Source: Clostridia bacterium (GTDB lineage Bacteria > Bacillota > Clostridia > Saccharofermentanales > Saccharofermentanaceae). From it: DNA of 64,000 bases. The position numbers and the translations under genes were made by a program. Under the pieces are notes generated by a model. The model was not told the DNA's origin. It was given only the letters and a program-made list of their open reading frames with translations, and did no database searches. Location of the stretch: assembly GCA_024403775.1 (NCBI GenBank), contig JAKSRE010000009.1, forward strand, positions 22,886 to 86,885, in the 5' to 3' direction. Of this stretch, positions 52,795-62,087 are shown piece by piece; position 1 is the stretch's first letter; every line of letters starts with the position of its first letter.

Positions 52795-54072
52795 ATGGCA
52801 TTTAAAGGCAATATTACACCATTTGAGAAAAAGGTTTGGCTTGCTTCACCAACAATGCATGGTGAAGAGATTCAGTTTGTTCAGGAAGCATATGAAACAA
52901 ACTGGATGAGTACAGTTGGAAAGAATATAAATGAAGTTGAGAAATTAGCATGTGAATATATTGGATGTAAATATGCAGTTGCTTTATCAGCAGGTACTGC
53001 TTCATTACATCTTTCAGCTAAGCTAGCAGGTATTGAAGCTTATGGAGTTCCTGAAGTTGGCCATGGAGCTCTTGAAGGAAAGAAAGTATTTTGTTCAGAC
53101 TTGACTTTTGATGCTACGGTAAATCCTATTGTGTATGAGGGTGGAATACCAGTATTTATAGATACTGAGAGAGAGTCATGGAATATGGATCCTGTTGCGC
53201 TGGAAAAAGCTTTTGAAATATATCCTGATGTAAGAATTGTATTTCTTGCACATCTGTATGGTACACCAGCAAAAATGGATGAAATTATGTCCATTATTAA
53301 TAAACATCATGCAATTCTGGTGGAAGATGCTGCTGAATCTATGGGTGCTACATATAAAGGCATACAGACTGGTACGTTTGGAAAATATAATACTATTTCG
53401 TTTAATGGAAATAAGATTATTACAGGTTCTGCTGGTGGTATGTTCTTATCTGATAATGAAGATGCTGCAAATAAAGTTCGTAAGTGGTCAACACAGGCTA
53501 GAGAGAATGCTCCTTGGTATCAGCACGAAGAACTTGGATATAACTACAGAATGAGTAATGTTATAGCAGGTGTTGTTAGAGGTCAGTTTCCTCATTTGGA
53601 TGAGCATATTGCACAGAAAAAAGCTATCTATATGCGTTACAAGGAAGGCCTTAAGGATTTACCTATAACACTTAATCCTATTCCTGATAATACAAATCCT
53701 AATTATTGGCTGACATCACTTATTATTGATGAAACTGCAATGTGTAAGCAGGTTAGAGGTGAACGAGATTTTGCATATATCCCTGAGGAGGGTAAATCTT
53801 GTCCACAAGAGATTTTAGATGCAATTTCTTCAATAAATGCAGAAGGTAGACCCATATGGAAACCAATGCATATGCAGCCAATATATCGTTTGAATCCTTT
53901 TATTGTAAGAGATGGAAATGGCAGAGCTAGAACAAACGCTTATATTGATGGTTCATCAGCAGATGTTGGAATGGATATTTTTAATCGTGGTGTATGTTTA
54001 CCTTCTGATAATAAGATGACTGAAGATCAGCAGAATAGAATAATTGAAGTCATTAAGGCTTGTTTTAATTAA
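52795..54072 (+). CDS. DegT/DnrJ/EryC1/StrS aminotransferase
   Basis: 425 residues, sugar aminotransferase of fold type I. LSAGTASLHLSAKLAG (about 63-78), LVEDAAESMGATYKG (about 176-190, Asp contacts PLP) and ISFNGNKIITGSAGG (about 201-215), whose Lys should bind PLP. EELGYNYRMSNVIAGVVRGQ is the family's dimer loop. It should aminate the 4-keto-6-deoxy sugar made by the dehydratase, like PglE. An insert near residues 320-365 is longer than usual. The 3' end of the gene carries the binding site of the next gene. Confidence 0.92.
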   Translation: MAFKGNITPFEKKVWLASPTMHGEEIQFVQEAYETNWMSTVGKNINEVEKLACEYIGCKYAVALSAGTASLHLSAKLAGIEAYGVPEVGHGALEGKKVFCSDLTFDATVNPIVYEGGIPVFIDTERESWNMDPVALEKAFEIYPDVRIVFLAHLYGTPAKMDEIMSIINKHHAILVEDAAESMGATYKGIQTGTFGKYNTISFNGNKIITGSAGGMFLSDNEDAANKVRKWSTQARENAPWYQHEELGYNYRMSNVIAGVVRGQFPHLDEHIAQKKAIYMRYKEGLKDLPITLNPIPDNTNPNYWLTSLIIDETAMCKQVRGERDFAYIPEEGKSCPQEILDAISSINAEGRPIWKPMHMQPIYRLNPFIVRDGNGRARTNAYIDGSSADVGMDIFNRGVCLPSDNKMTEDQQNRIIEVIKACFN

Positions 54073-54085
54073 GGAGAATAGTAAT

Positions 54086-55720
54086 TTGAACGGTTGGATT
54101 ATTGCATTAATAGTTATTGGAATAATAGTTTTTATAATGTTAGTTTCTTCTATTGTTATGAGTCATATCGCTGCAAAAACCACATATGTAGCTGAATTGA
54201 TGGAGCCTATTAAGTTAAGAGAATTTACCATATATGAGAAGTATATAAAACGAATGGTAGATGTTCTTTGTGCCTTTTTAGCTATTGTTGTTTTTAGTCC
54301 TCTTTATATTATTGTAGCTATTCTTGTTAAATGTAAGCTTGGTTCCCCAGTTCTTTTTACTCAGCCTAGACCTGGATTAGTTGATAATTCGGGACGTGAA
54401 ACGGTTTTTAAGATGTATAAGTTTAGAACTATGACTGATGAGAGAGACTGTAATGGAAACCTTCTTCCTGATGATGTGAGATTAACTAAGTTCGGTGCAT
54501 GGCTTAGATCAACTTCTTTGGATGAACTTCCAGAAGCCTTCAATATTTTGAATGGAACAATGTCGGTAATAGGTCCTAGACCACAGCTTGTAAGAGATAT
54601 GGTTTTTATGTCTAATGAACAAAGACGCAGACATACCGCTAAACCTGGTCTTTCTGGACTTGCACAAGTAAATGGAAGAAACGCGATTAAATGGGAAGAT
54701 AAAATTAATTGGGATCTCAAATATATAAATAAGATTTCGCTGATTGGTGACATAAAGATTATTTTCCAGACTGTTTTTAAAGCCTTTGTAAAGCAGGAAG
54801 GAATAACCGAAGAGAATATGGCAACAGCCGAAGATTTTGGTGATTATTTGCTGAATAACAAAGTGGTATCAGAACAGGACTATGGAATTAAACAAAGTGA
54901 AGCCAGACTTATTCTTAGTGGTAATGACGGGGTTAAACGAATAAATGGACTTGTCTCTATAGTGATGCCATCGTTTAATACTGCAAAATTGATTGGTGAA
55001 TCGATACAGTCTGTACTTGATCAGACTTATTCGAATTGGGAGTTGCTAATTGTTGATGACTGTTCTACAGATGGTTCTGCAGAAGTAATAGCAAAATATT
55101 CTGATTCACGAATCAAATTATTTGTAAATGAGAAAAACTCTGGAGCTGCTGTCTCGAGAAACAAAGCTTTGCGTGAAGCAAAGGGTCAGTGGATAGCTTT
55201 TCTGGATTCTGATGATTTATGGGATAAAGAGAAACTACAAAAGCAAGTAGAGTTTATGGAAAAAAACGGCTATTCCTTTTCCTATACTGGATATGAAGAA
55301 ATAGATTCTGAAGGTAAGCTAAGAGGCGTTAGTGTTTCAGGTCCTAAACGAATTACAAAGACAGGCATGTTTAATTATTGTTGGCCTGGTTGCCTTACTG
55401 TAATGTATGATGCAACAAAAATTGGTTGTATTCAGATTGAAAATATTAAGAAGAACAATGACTATGCTATGTGGCTTAAAGTTTGTAAAAAGGCTGACTG
55501 CTATTTATTGGATGAGTGTCTAGCTCAGTACAGACGTGGACGAGTTGGAAGCGTAAGTAGTCATAGTAAGTTCTCATTGATTAAGTGGCATTATAGACTC
55601 TTTAGATTTGCCGAACATGAAAATGTAGTTATGAGTTTATTCAATACTGGGCGAAATATGTGTTTTGGTTTTTATAAGAAAAAAGTGTTTTTTAAGAAGG
55701 TAAACAGAGGCGTTAGATGA
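54086..55720 (+). CDS. Phosphoglycosyltransferase (PglC-like) fused to GT2
   Basis: 544 residues with a TTG start at 54086, eight bases after AAGGAGA; a longer frame from 54044 lies inside the aminotransferase gene. One N-terminal membrane segment (about 3-25), then a bacterial sugar transferase domain (about 48-220) with its re-entrant helix, VFKMYKFRTMTDERD, SLDELPEAFNILNGTMSVIGPRPQ and KPGLSGLAQVNGRN. A GT2 domain (about 285-510) follows with SIVMPSFNTAKLIGESIQSVL, DDCSTDG and FLDSDDLWD (DxD). The fusion would attach the first sugar phosphate to undecaprenyl phosphate and add the second sugar on one polypeptide. Confidence 0.9.
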   Translation: MNGWIIALIVIGIIVFIMLVSSIVMSHIAAKTTYVAELMEPIKLREFTIYEKYIKRMVDVLCAFLAIVVFSPLYIIVAILVKCKLGSPVLFTQPRPGLVDNSGRETVFKMYKFRTMTDERDCNGNLLPDDVRLTKFGAWLRSTSLDELPEAFNILNGTMSVIGPRPQLVRDMVFMSNEQRRRHTAKPGLSGLAQVNGRNAIKWEDKINWDLKYINKISLIGDIKIIFQTVFKAFVKQEGITEENMATAEDFGDYLLNNKVVSEQDYGIKQSEARLILSGNDGVKRINGLVSIVMPSFNTAKLIGESIQSVLDQTYSNWELLIVDDCSTDGSAEVIAKYSDSRIKLFVNEKNSGAAVSRNKALREAKGQWIAFLDSDDLWDKEKLQKQVEFMEKNGYSFSYTGYEEIDSEGKLRGVSVSGPKRITKTGMFNYCWPGCLTVMYDATKIGCIQIENIKKNNDYAMWLKVCKKADCYLLDECLAQYRRGRVGSVSSHSKFSLIKWHYRLFRFAEHENVVMSLFNTGRNMCFGFYKKKVFFKKVNRGVR

Positions 55721-56895
55721 AAAAAATAGTATTTGTTTTAACAACAATGCGAACTGGTGGAATTTCGACGGCGTTATGTAATTTGTTGTATGAATTAGTT
55801 AGATTAAATAAATACGAAATATCATTATTATTATTTGATCAACAGTCACTAGATAACGTCGATATACCGTCTGAAGTAAAAATTGTAGATGCAGGAGAGA
55901 AGGCATCTGTTATTGCGTTAAGTTTAAAAGAATGTTTAGAGAGAAGTAAATTTCTTGCTATGAGAAAGCTAGTAGCTGGATTATTAGTTAAACTATTTAA
56001 TCAGAATTTAGTTTATAAGTGGTTATTTACAGAAGGTCTGATTGAGGGAGACTGGGATTGTGCTATCTCATATTCACAAAGTGCGCCTTCTCATTTCTTG
56101 TATGGTGGATGTAATGAGTTTGTGCTAAACAAGATTAATTCAAAAAAGAAAGTTGCATTTATTCATTGTGATTATGTCAATTATGGATTAAACACACAAT
56201 ATAGTCATGACATATATAAACAGTTTGACACAATAGCGTGTGTTTCCAAAAGTGTGAAAAGTAGATTCCTATCCGTTGAAAAAGACTTAAGTGAAAAAAC
56301 AACAGTAGTTTATAATTGCCACAATTTTAGAAGAATATTAGAAAAGTCACTTGAAGAAGAAATATCTATTGATTCCAATAAACTGAATTTTGTTACTGTT
56401 GCGAGATTAAGTGTTGAGAAAGGACATGATAGAACATTAGAAGCTTTTGGAAATCTAAAAAAGCAAGGGTATGATTTTATTTGGCACATTGTTGGTGGAA
56501 GTAATGATAGTACGATGGAACGATTAAAAGCATTAGCAGAAAAGTATAACTTGAATGATAATATAATATTTTATGGTAATAGAAAGAATCCGTATAGTAT
56601 TATGAGAAAAGCCGATTGGTTATTAGTTCCATCTTTGCATGAGGCAGCGCCAATCGTATATACAGAGGCAGCTGTTTTAGGTGTTCCTACAATAACTACG
56701 AATACAACATCTGCAATCGAATTTGTTCAGGAGCGGGGTTGGGGGAAAGTATGTGAAAATAGCACTAGTGGTATTGAACAAATACTAAAAGAGACTATTG
56801 ATGACTATAATTCTGGTGTTCGTTATGAGATGAAATATTGTGAAGCTAGTAATGTGGAAGCAGTAAAAAGCATAACAGAGGTGATTGAAGGTTGA
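55717..56895 (+). CDS. Glycosyltransferase family 4
   Basis: 392 residues, GT-B fold. TMRTGGISTALCNLL at the N-terminus, NFVTVARLSVEKGHDRTLEAF (about 226-246), WHIVGGSNDSTMERLK and WLLVPSLHEAAPIVYTEAAVLGVPTI (about 305-330) with the EX7E-type pair are typical of GT4. Overlaps the previous gene by four bases (ATGA) and the next by four. From here on the genes are visibly richer in AT than the first half of the operon. Confidence 0.9.
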   Translation: MKKIVFVLTTMRTGGISTALCNLLYELVRLNKYEISLLLFDQQSLDNVDIPSEVKIVDAGEKASVIALSLKECLERSKFLAMRKLVAGLLVKLFNQNLVYKWLFTEGLIEGDWDCAISYSQSAPSHFLYGGCNEFVLNKINSKKKVAFIHCDYVNYGLNTQYSHDIYKQFDTIACVSKSVKSRFLSVEKDLSEKTTVVYNCHNFRRILEKSLEEEISIDSNKLNFVTVARLSVEKGHDRTLEAFGNLKKQGYDFIWHIVGGSNDSTMERLKALAEKYNLNDNIIFYGNRKNPYSIMRKADWLLVPSLHEAAPIVYTEAAVLGVPTITTNTTSAIEFVQERGWGKVCENSTSGIEQILKETIDDYNSGVRYEMKYCEASNVEAVKSITEVIEG

Positions 56896-58214
56896 GAAAG
56901 AAGAGCTATGTGTTAAAGATGAAACTATTGCCAATCGTTGCAATTGGTTCGGTTATGATGATAGTTTTATCTTTTTTTACAACCATATATCTTCAATTAT
57001 TTGTTGCAGCTTTTATATCTGTATATTTCTTTCTGTGTCCAGAAGAGGAAATTGTATATTTGTTCTTTTTCTTGATACCATTTTCTAATATATTTAATTT
57101 GGGTTCAAGTAGTTTATTACTTCTACTTAAATTTGTTATAGCTGCAATATGGATTATGAATAATAAATTCCTCGAAAAGTTCTTTGTAAGAAACATCGCT
57201 ATTTTTATATTGTATTGTTTGATGGTTTCATTCGTTGGAGATACAATCAATAAATCATCTTTAATTAGAATAGCTAATCTCTTTCTTTGGTGCTTTGTTA
57301 TATATATTTTCGTTAATTGGATTACTAAAAATAACTTTCATACTCTGTTGTTATATTATATTTATTCGTTGATTCTATCTTGTACTGTAGCTTTGTTTTC
57401 TGATTATATTCCTGGAATAAAAAATATGTTAACAGATAGTTCAATTAACGAAGCAGATGCAGCCCGTTTTTCAGGCTTGTGGAATGATCCTAATTCTTTT
57501 TCTATGTTTATGGGAATTGGATTAGCTATATGTTTTTTACTTTTTTCTAACAGGGTTATTAGCAGTATACAGTTTTATATTCTTTCTATTACATTATCTG
57601 TTTTTGCTTTGCTTTCATTTTCAAAAATGTGTTTAGTTATTATTATAGTGTTGTGGGTAATAGTGTTTTTTGTTGATAGTAATATGTCATTATTGAAAAA
57701 ATTTACCATAATTTTTGCTTTAGGCTTATTAATAGCAGCGCTGTGCATATTTAAGCCTGAAATCGTGTCAGTATATATGGTTAGAATATTGAAGGATCGA
57801 AATAGTGGATACTCTATTGATGCACTAACCACTCATAGGTCGGTTCTGTGGTTAAAATACATTCAGAAATTGAATGCTTCAGGAATAGCGTGGTTGTTTG
57901 GATTTGGTATAGAACCCCGATTGCCTGATGGAAGAGCGGCTCATCAAACAATTCTGCAGATTATTTACAATATAGGGACAGTTGGTCTAGTTATTTATAT
58001 TGATTTACTGTTTAACCTGTTTAAGTATGCAGGCTTGAGTCTCAAATCTGACAAGAGAAAGCGCTTGAATATTATGTTTTTTCTACCAATTGGTATAGTT
58101 TTTGTATGTAGTATGTTTTTGGATAATTTCTATATAGAAAGTTTCTATTTCTTAATATACTTATCGAGTGTTACTTTTTATGGTTTTAGATATTATAAAA
58201 CTGAAAATGTTTGA
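56892..58214 (+). CDS. O-antigen/EPS polymerase-like protein (Wzy)
   Basis: 440 residues with 10-12 hydrophobic segments and a larger extracytoplasmic loop (about 300-345, DRNSGYSIDALTTHRSVLWLKYIQKL and RAAHQTILQIIYNIG). The loop with THRSVLW and H-xx-Q fits O-antigen ligase/polymerase proteins. The TTG at 56892, seven bases after GAGGTG, is the preferred start; GTG 56910 and ATG 56919 are alternatives. It should join repeat units on the outer side of the membrane. Confidence 0.82.
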   Translation: MRKKSYVLKMKLLPIVAIGSVMMIVLSFFTTIYLQLFVAAFISVYFFLCPEEEIVYLFFFLIPFSNIFNLGSSSLLLLLKFVIAAIWIMNNKFLEKFFVRNIAIFILYCLMVSFVGDTINKSSLIRIANLFLWCFVIYIFVNWITKNNFHTLLLYYIYSLILSCTVALFSDYIPGIKNMLTDSSINEADAARFSGLWNDPNSFSMFMGIGLAICFLLFSNRVISSIQFYILSITLSVFALLSFSKMCLVIIIVLWVIVFFVDSNMSLLKKFTIIFALGLLIAALCIFKPEIVSVYMVRILKDRNSGYSIDALTTHRSVLWLKYIQKLNASGIAWLFGFGIEPRLPDGRAAHQTILQIIYNIGTVGLVIYIDLLFNLFKYAGLSLKSDKRKRLNIMFFLPIGIVFVCSMFLDNFYIESFYFLIYLSSVTFYGFRYYKTENV

Positions 58215-58234
58215 TTTAATGATTGGAGAATTAT

Positions 58235-58762
58235 ATGAAAAGGTTCTTATTGAGAATATTTAGAAGTGTATCTAAAAATGATGTTGAACTTCGTAAACTT
58301 GGAGCTCAAACAGGTGATAATTTCAATAATTATGGATACATTGATTCTATTCATTGTAATTTGCTTTCTGTTGGTAACGATGTAACGATTGCTTCAGGCG
58401 CGAAACTAGAGTTTCATGATGCAAGTACTAAACATATTTTGGGTTATTCAAAATTTGGACGAATTAAGATAGGGAATAATGTATTTATCGGTGCTAATTC
58501 AATAGTTATGCCCAATGTTGAAATAGGTGATAATGTTGTTATAGGTGCTGGAAGTGTAGTAATAAGTGATATTGCAAGTAATTCGGTTGCCGCAGGAAAT
58601 CCATGCAAAGTTATAAAAACATACGAAGCTTTTGTAGAAAAGAATACTAGATTATTTGAATCTAGTTGTGTTTATGAAAAAAACTATAATGAATTAAGTG
58701 AGATAGAGAAACAAGAACAATTAAAACAGTTGAAAAATGGTGGAATTGCTTTTGATAAATAA
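58235..58762 (+). CDS. Left-handed beta-helix O-acyltransferase
   Basis: 175 residues from the ATG at 58235, after TGGAGA. Hexapeptide repeats run from about 50 to 135: IKIGNNVFIGANSIVMPNVE and IGDNVVIGAGSVVISDIA, ending AAGNPCKVIKTYE as in serine acetyltransferase/WbbJ-type enzymes. It probably acetylates a sugar of the repeat unit; acetylation of the 4-amino sugar (PglD role) is possible. Confidence 0.88.
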   Translation: MKRFLLRIFRSVSKNDVELRKLGAQTGDNFNNYGYIDSIHCNLLSVGNDVTIASGAKLEFHDASTKHILGYSKFGRIKIGNNVFIGANSIVMPNVEIGDNVVIGAGSVVISDIASNSVAAGNPCKVIKTYEAFVEKNTRLFESSCVYEKNYNELSEIEKQEQLKQLKNGGIAFDK

Positions 58763-58777
58763 TGTTGGGAGGAAAGT

Positions 58778-59944
58778 ATGAAAGTATTATATATTGATCC
58801 GTGGTGTAAAACGGGTACAAACCTTTATAATTATTCGGCATCATTATCATCTGAATTAGCTAAGTCTTGTGATGTTACTTTATTGACTCCTTTTTGTAGT
58901 GAAAGAATTGAAGTAGCAAACTTAAAGCATATACATATGTTTTTTTTGTTATCTGACAAGATGCGAATTGGATATGTCAGGAAGATTATAAGAGGGATTG
59001 AATATTTATTTTCTTATTTGGTGATACTATTTATGGCTGTATTAAGTAACTATGATGTTATACATGTCGAATGGCCATTAGTATATTCATGCGATTATTT
59101 TATATTTTCTTTGCTCAAAAAGAATTGTAGGTTGTTTGTGTTAAAAGCTCACAATGTCTTACCACACTCAACGGGTGAGAAGTATTTAGAAGTTTTTCGA
59201 AAAATCTATAAAGTACCAGATATAATTCTTGTACATGGTGAAGGAATAAAGAAAAGTTTTTCTAAATTATATCCTGAATATGCAAGTAAAATTAGAATTC
59301 AAAGACATGGCTACAACTTAAATTCTGATATTGGTTTTGATGATAAACTTATTGATTTAGCTATTAAAGAAAAAGTGAACAAATATAGTCGTGTCTATTT
59401 GTTTTGCGGATTCATTCATTATGACAAAGGTGTTGACCGATTAGTGGAATTTTGGGTTAACGATTTGAAAAATAAAGATTCATTATTGATTGTATCTGGT
59501 GCAATAGATGAAAACTATAGTAATGATTTTGAGTCATGTGTGGTTGCTATGAATAATTGTGAAAATGCATGCTTAATTAGTGGATTTGCTGATACTAATC
59601 TTTTTAATTTCTTGATTTATCATTGCGATTTAGTTTTACTTCCGTATAGAGAAGGTTCTATGAGTGGAGTAGCCTTTTCAGCAGCTGAGTTTTCTAAACC
59701 AATACTAAGTACGAATTTTGGCTCTATCTCTGATTATATAGTAGACGAAGAGAATAGTTTTATAGTAGATGATTTTAATGATTTTAAGTCAGTATTGATG
59801 AATGTGGATTGTAATTACACTAATGAAGAGTTGGCAGCTATGGGGAGAGAATTAAACATGTATTTTCGTGAGAAATACGATTGGAAAAAAATAGCAGATT
59901 CTTTGGTTAATGATGTTTATGTATTTGAGATAGAAAATAAATGA
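58778..59944 (+). CDS. Glycosyltransferase, GT4-like
   Basis: 388 residues. An N-terminal Rossmann part (MKVLYIDPWCKTGTNLYNYS) with a hydrophobic stretch near 78-95, then the C-terminal half with VYLFCGFIHYDKGVDRLVEF, ACLISGFADTNLFNFLIYHCDLVLLPYREGSMSGVAFSAAEFSKPIL, which is the nucleotide-sugar site of GT4 enzymes. AGGAGGAAAG-like GGGAGGAAAG precedes the start. Acceptor and donor cannot be read from sequence. Confidence 0.87.
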   Translation: MKVLYIDPWCKTGTNLYNYSASLSSELAKSCDVTLLTPFCSERIEVANLKHIHMFFLLSDKMRIGYVRKIIRGIEYLFSYLVILFMAVLSNYDVIHVEWPLVYSCDYFIFSLLKKNCRLFVLKAHNVLPHSTGEKYLEVFRKIYKVPDIILVHGEGIKKSFSKLYPEYASKIRIQRHGYNLNSDIGFDDKLIDLAIKEKVNKYSRVYLFCGFIHYDKGVDRLVEFWVNDLKNKDSLLIVSGAIDENYSNDFESCVVAMNNCENACLISGFADTNLFNFLIYHCDLVLLPYREGSMSGVAFSAAEFSKPILSTNFGSISDYIVDEENSFIVDDFNDFKSVLMNVDCNYTNEELAAMGRELNMYFREKYDWKKIADSLVNDVYVFEIENK

Positions 59945-59953
59945 AGGTAGAAG

Positions 59954-60946
59954 ATGAATAATTTGGTTTCTTTTATTGTGCCTGTGTATAATGCAGAGGC
60001 TACCATAAAATATACAATTGATAGTGTTTTAAAGCAGAAAATAACTAATTGGGAATTAATTCTAATAGATGATGGTTCTGTTGATAATAGTTTTAATATT
60101 TGTCAGAGTTATGCTAATGAAGATTCAAGAATTATACTAATACATATTGAAAACTCAGGTGTTTCTATAGCAAGAAATACTGGATTGGGATTAGCTCGTG
60201 GTGAATGGATAATTTTTGTTGACAGTGATGATTATTTAAGTGAAAATCTTTTATCTGTAGTAAGTGCTTATATGGATAAATATGATGTGATTGGTTATGG
60301 AATACAATGTTTTCCAGAAAATAATATTATCGCATTAAATGAACAAAAGATTTTTAATTCCTTTCTAGATACACAATGTGATTTCAGTCAACTTTATAAT
60401 GCTTCATTTTATAATTCTCCATGCAATAAAGTGTATAAGCGTGAAATATTGAAAGAGCCGTTTGATTGTAACTATTCTTTAGGAGAAGATTTGCTTTTTA
60501 ATCTACATAATTTGATTAATAGTAAACAGATTATTATTCTTGATGAATGTTTGTATTACTATAGACGTGAAGGCGTACCGTCTCTTTCAATGAAAGTTGA
60601 TAGTAATTCACATCGCATACAATTAGATTTACGAGATGCATTCATTAATGTGTTCGATGGTAATGATGAAGTTTTGGCTTGCGTGAATCAGATTTATGTG
60701 AATTCAATGATAGATAAGGTGTGGAGTGTTGTTTATAAAGAGGATTTTTGTACACTGCAAAAGAAAGATGTATTAGGTCAGTGGAGAACGGAGGGACTTT
60801 TTGTATCTGATAAGGATGTTGAAGTTAAGGGAGTGTTTAGCAAACTTTTGTATTGTCTTTTTAGGCACAAGTTGTATGGCTCAATTATCATATTAGGTAG
60901 AATAAAAAAAGGTCTATCTACTATGTATCATAAAGTAAAAAAATAA
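59954..60946 (+). CDS. Glycosyltransferase family 2
   Basis: 330 residues. VSFIVPVYNAEATIKYTIDSVL, LILIDDGSVDNS, GVSIARNTGLGLARGEWIIFVDSDDYL (DxD near 90) are classical GT2-A motifs; YNSPCNKVYKREIL and SLGEDLLFNL belong to the acceptor half. The C-terminal tail is basic and may touch the membrane. Confidence 0.92.
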   Translation: MNNLVSFIVPVYNAEATIKYTIDSVLKQKITNWELILIDDGSVDNSFNICQSYANEDSRIILIHIENSGVSIARNTGLGLARGEWIIFVDSDDYLSENLLSVVSAYMDKYDVIGYGIQCFPENNIIALNEQKIFNSFLDTQCDFSQLYNASFYNSPCNKVYKREILKEPFDCNYSLGEDLLFNLHNLINSKQIIILDECLYYYRREGVPSLSMKVDSNSHRIQLDLRDAFINVFDGNDEVLACVNQIYVNSMIDKVWSVVYKEDFCTLQKKDVLGQWRTEGLFVSDKDVEVKGVFSKLLYCLFRHKLYGSIIILGRIKKGLSTMYHKVKK

Positions 60947-60960
60947 AGTGAGATTCGATT

Positions 60961-62016
60961 ATGATTTATGTAATAGCATATTTGAAGAAAAACTTTGGAG
61001 ATGATCTTTTTGTCTATACTTTACTAAAACGATATCCCAAAGAGTTGTTTTATATTTGCGCTGATGAAGAAAATGCTAAAGGGTTGGCTAATTTAACTAA
61101 TGCCAGATTTCCCAACAAGTTGGAATATAATTTATTGCGAGTTTTTAATAAAATAACTAAGGGATATTGGGGATTTCATAATATATTAAGAGAACGAAAT
61201 GCTCGTGCATTGGTTACTATAGGTGGATCTATCTTTATCGAAAATGCAGCAAAAAAATTTGAAAAGAGGATAAATAAGAAACGTTATATCATTGGTGCAA
61301 ACTATGGACCAGCTTATACAAAAAAGTTTAAAGAACTTGTTAAAGAAGAAATCTCTAATTCTGTCATTTGTTCCTTTAGAGATTCATATTCGTATAATGA
61401 GTTTGCTGATCTTGATAATGTGATGTGGGCACCAGATATTATTTTCTCTTTAAAAACAGATAATCGTGATTTTATAGCTGGACAAATAGGAATAAGTGTA
61501 ATTGATTTATCTATCCATAAGAATACATGTTTTAACAAAGAGAAATATGAATCATTAATATTGGATTTTTGCAAAATGTGTTTGGAAAAGAATATAAGAG
61601 TTAAACTATTTAGTTTCTGCGAGTATGAAGGTGATTCGAAAATAATTGATAGTATATGTTCAAAAATCGAAAAAAATAATCTAATAGAAAAAGTGGAATA
61701 TGATGGTAACATAGATACCTTTTTAGATAAGTTGAATGAATGTGAATTCATAATTGCTTCAAGATTTCATGCGATGATACTTGGATGGGTTTTAGGGAAA
61801 AAAGTATTGCCTGTTGTCTATAGCAAGAAACATTTAAACGTGATAGAAGATATCCAATATTCAGGACCAGTTATAGATTTGATGCAAGAATTATCATATA
61901 CTTCGAATGATATAGAAGCATTCCTTGCTGAATGTGAGGTATTAAATAGTGTTTCAAGTTTAAGTAAAGAAGCCGAATTGCATTTTCGTGAATTGGATAA
62001 ATTGTTGCTTAATTAG
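60961..62016 (+). CDS. Polysaccharide pyruvyl transferase-like protein
   Basis: 351 residues. ARALVTIGGSIFIE (about 81-94), YIIGANYGPAYTKKFKELV, SFRDSYSYNEFADLDNVMWAPDIIFSL and the late ECEFIIASRFHAMILGWVLGKKVLPVVYS (about 260-288) with RFH are the signature of the pyruvyl transferase family (CsaB/WcaK). It would add a pyruvate ketal, hence negative charge, to a sugar of the polymer. Confidence 0.9.
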   Translation: MIYVIAYLKKNFGDDLFVYTLLKRYPKELFYICADEENAKGLANLTNARFPNKLEYNLLRVFNKITKGYWGFHNILRERNARALVTIGGSIFIENAAKKFEKRINKKRYIIGANYGPAYTKKFKELVKEEISNSVICSFRDSYSYNEFADLDNVMWAPDIIFSLKTDNRDFIAGQIGISVIDLSIHKNTCFNKEKYESLILDFCKMCLEKNIRVKLFSFCEYEGDSKIIDSICSKIEKNNLIEKVEYDGNIDTFLDKLNECEFIIASRFHAMILGWVLGKKVLPVVYSKKHLNVIEDIQYSGPVIDLMQELSYTSNDIEAFLAECEVLNSVSSLSKEAELHFRELDKLLLN

Positions 62017-62087
62017 TGAAGAGAAATGTTAAGTTATATATTGTTTTAATTTTATAATTAGTTTGAATGAAGTAAGGTGAATTAGTA

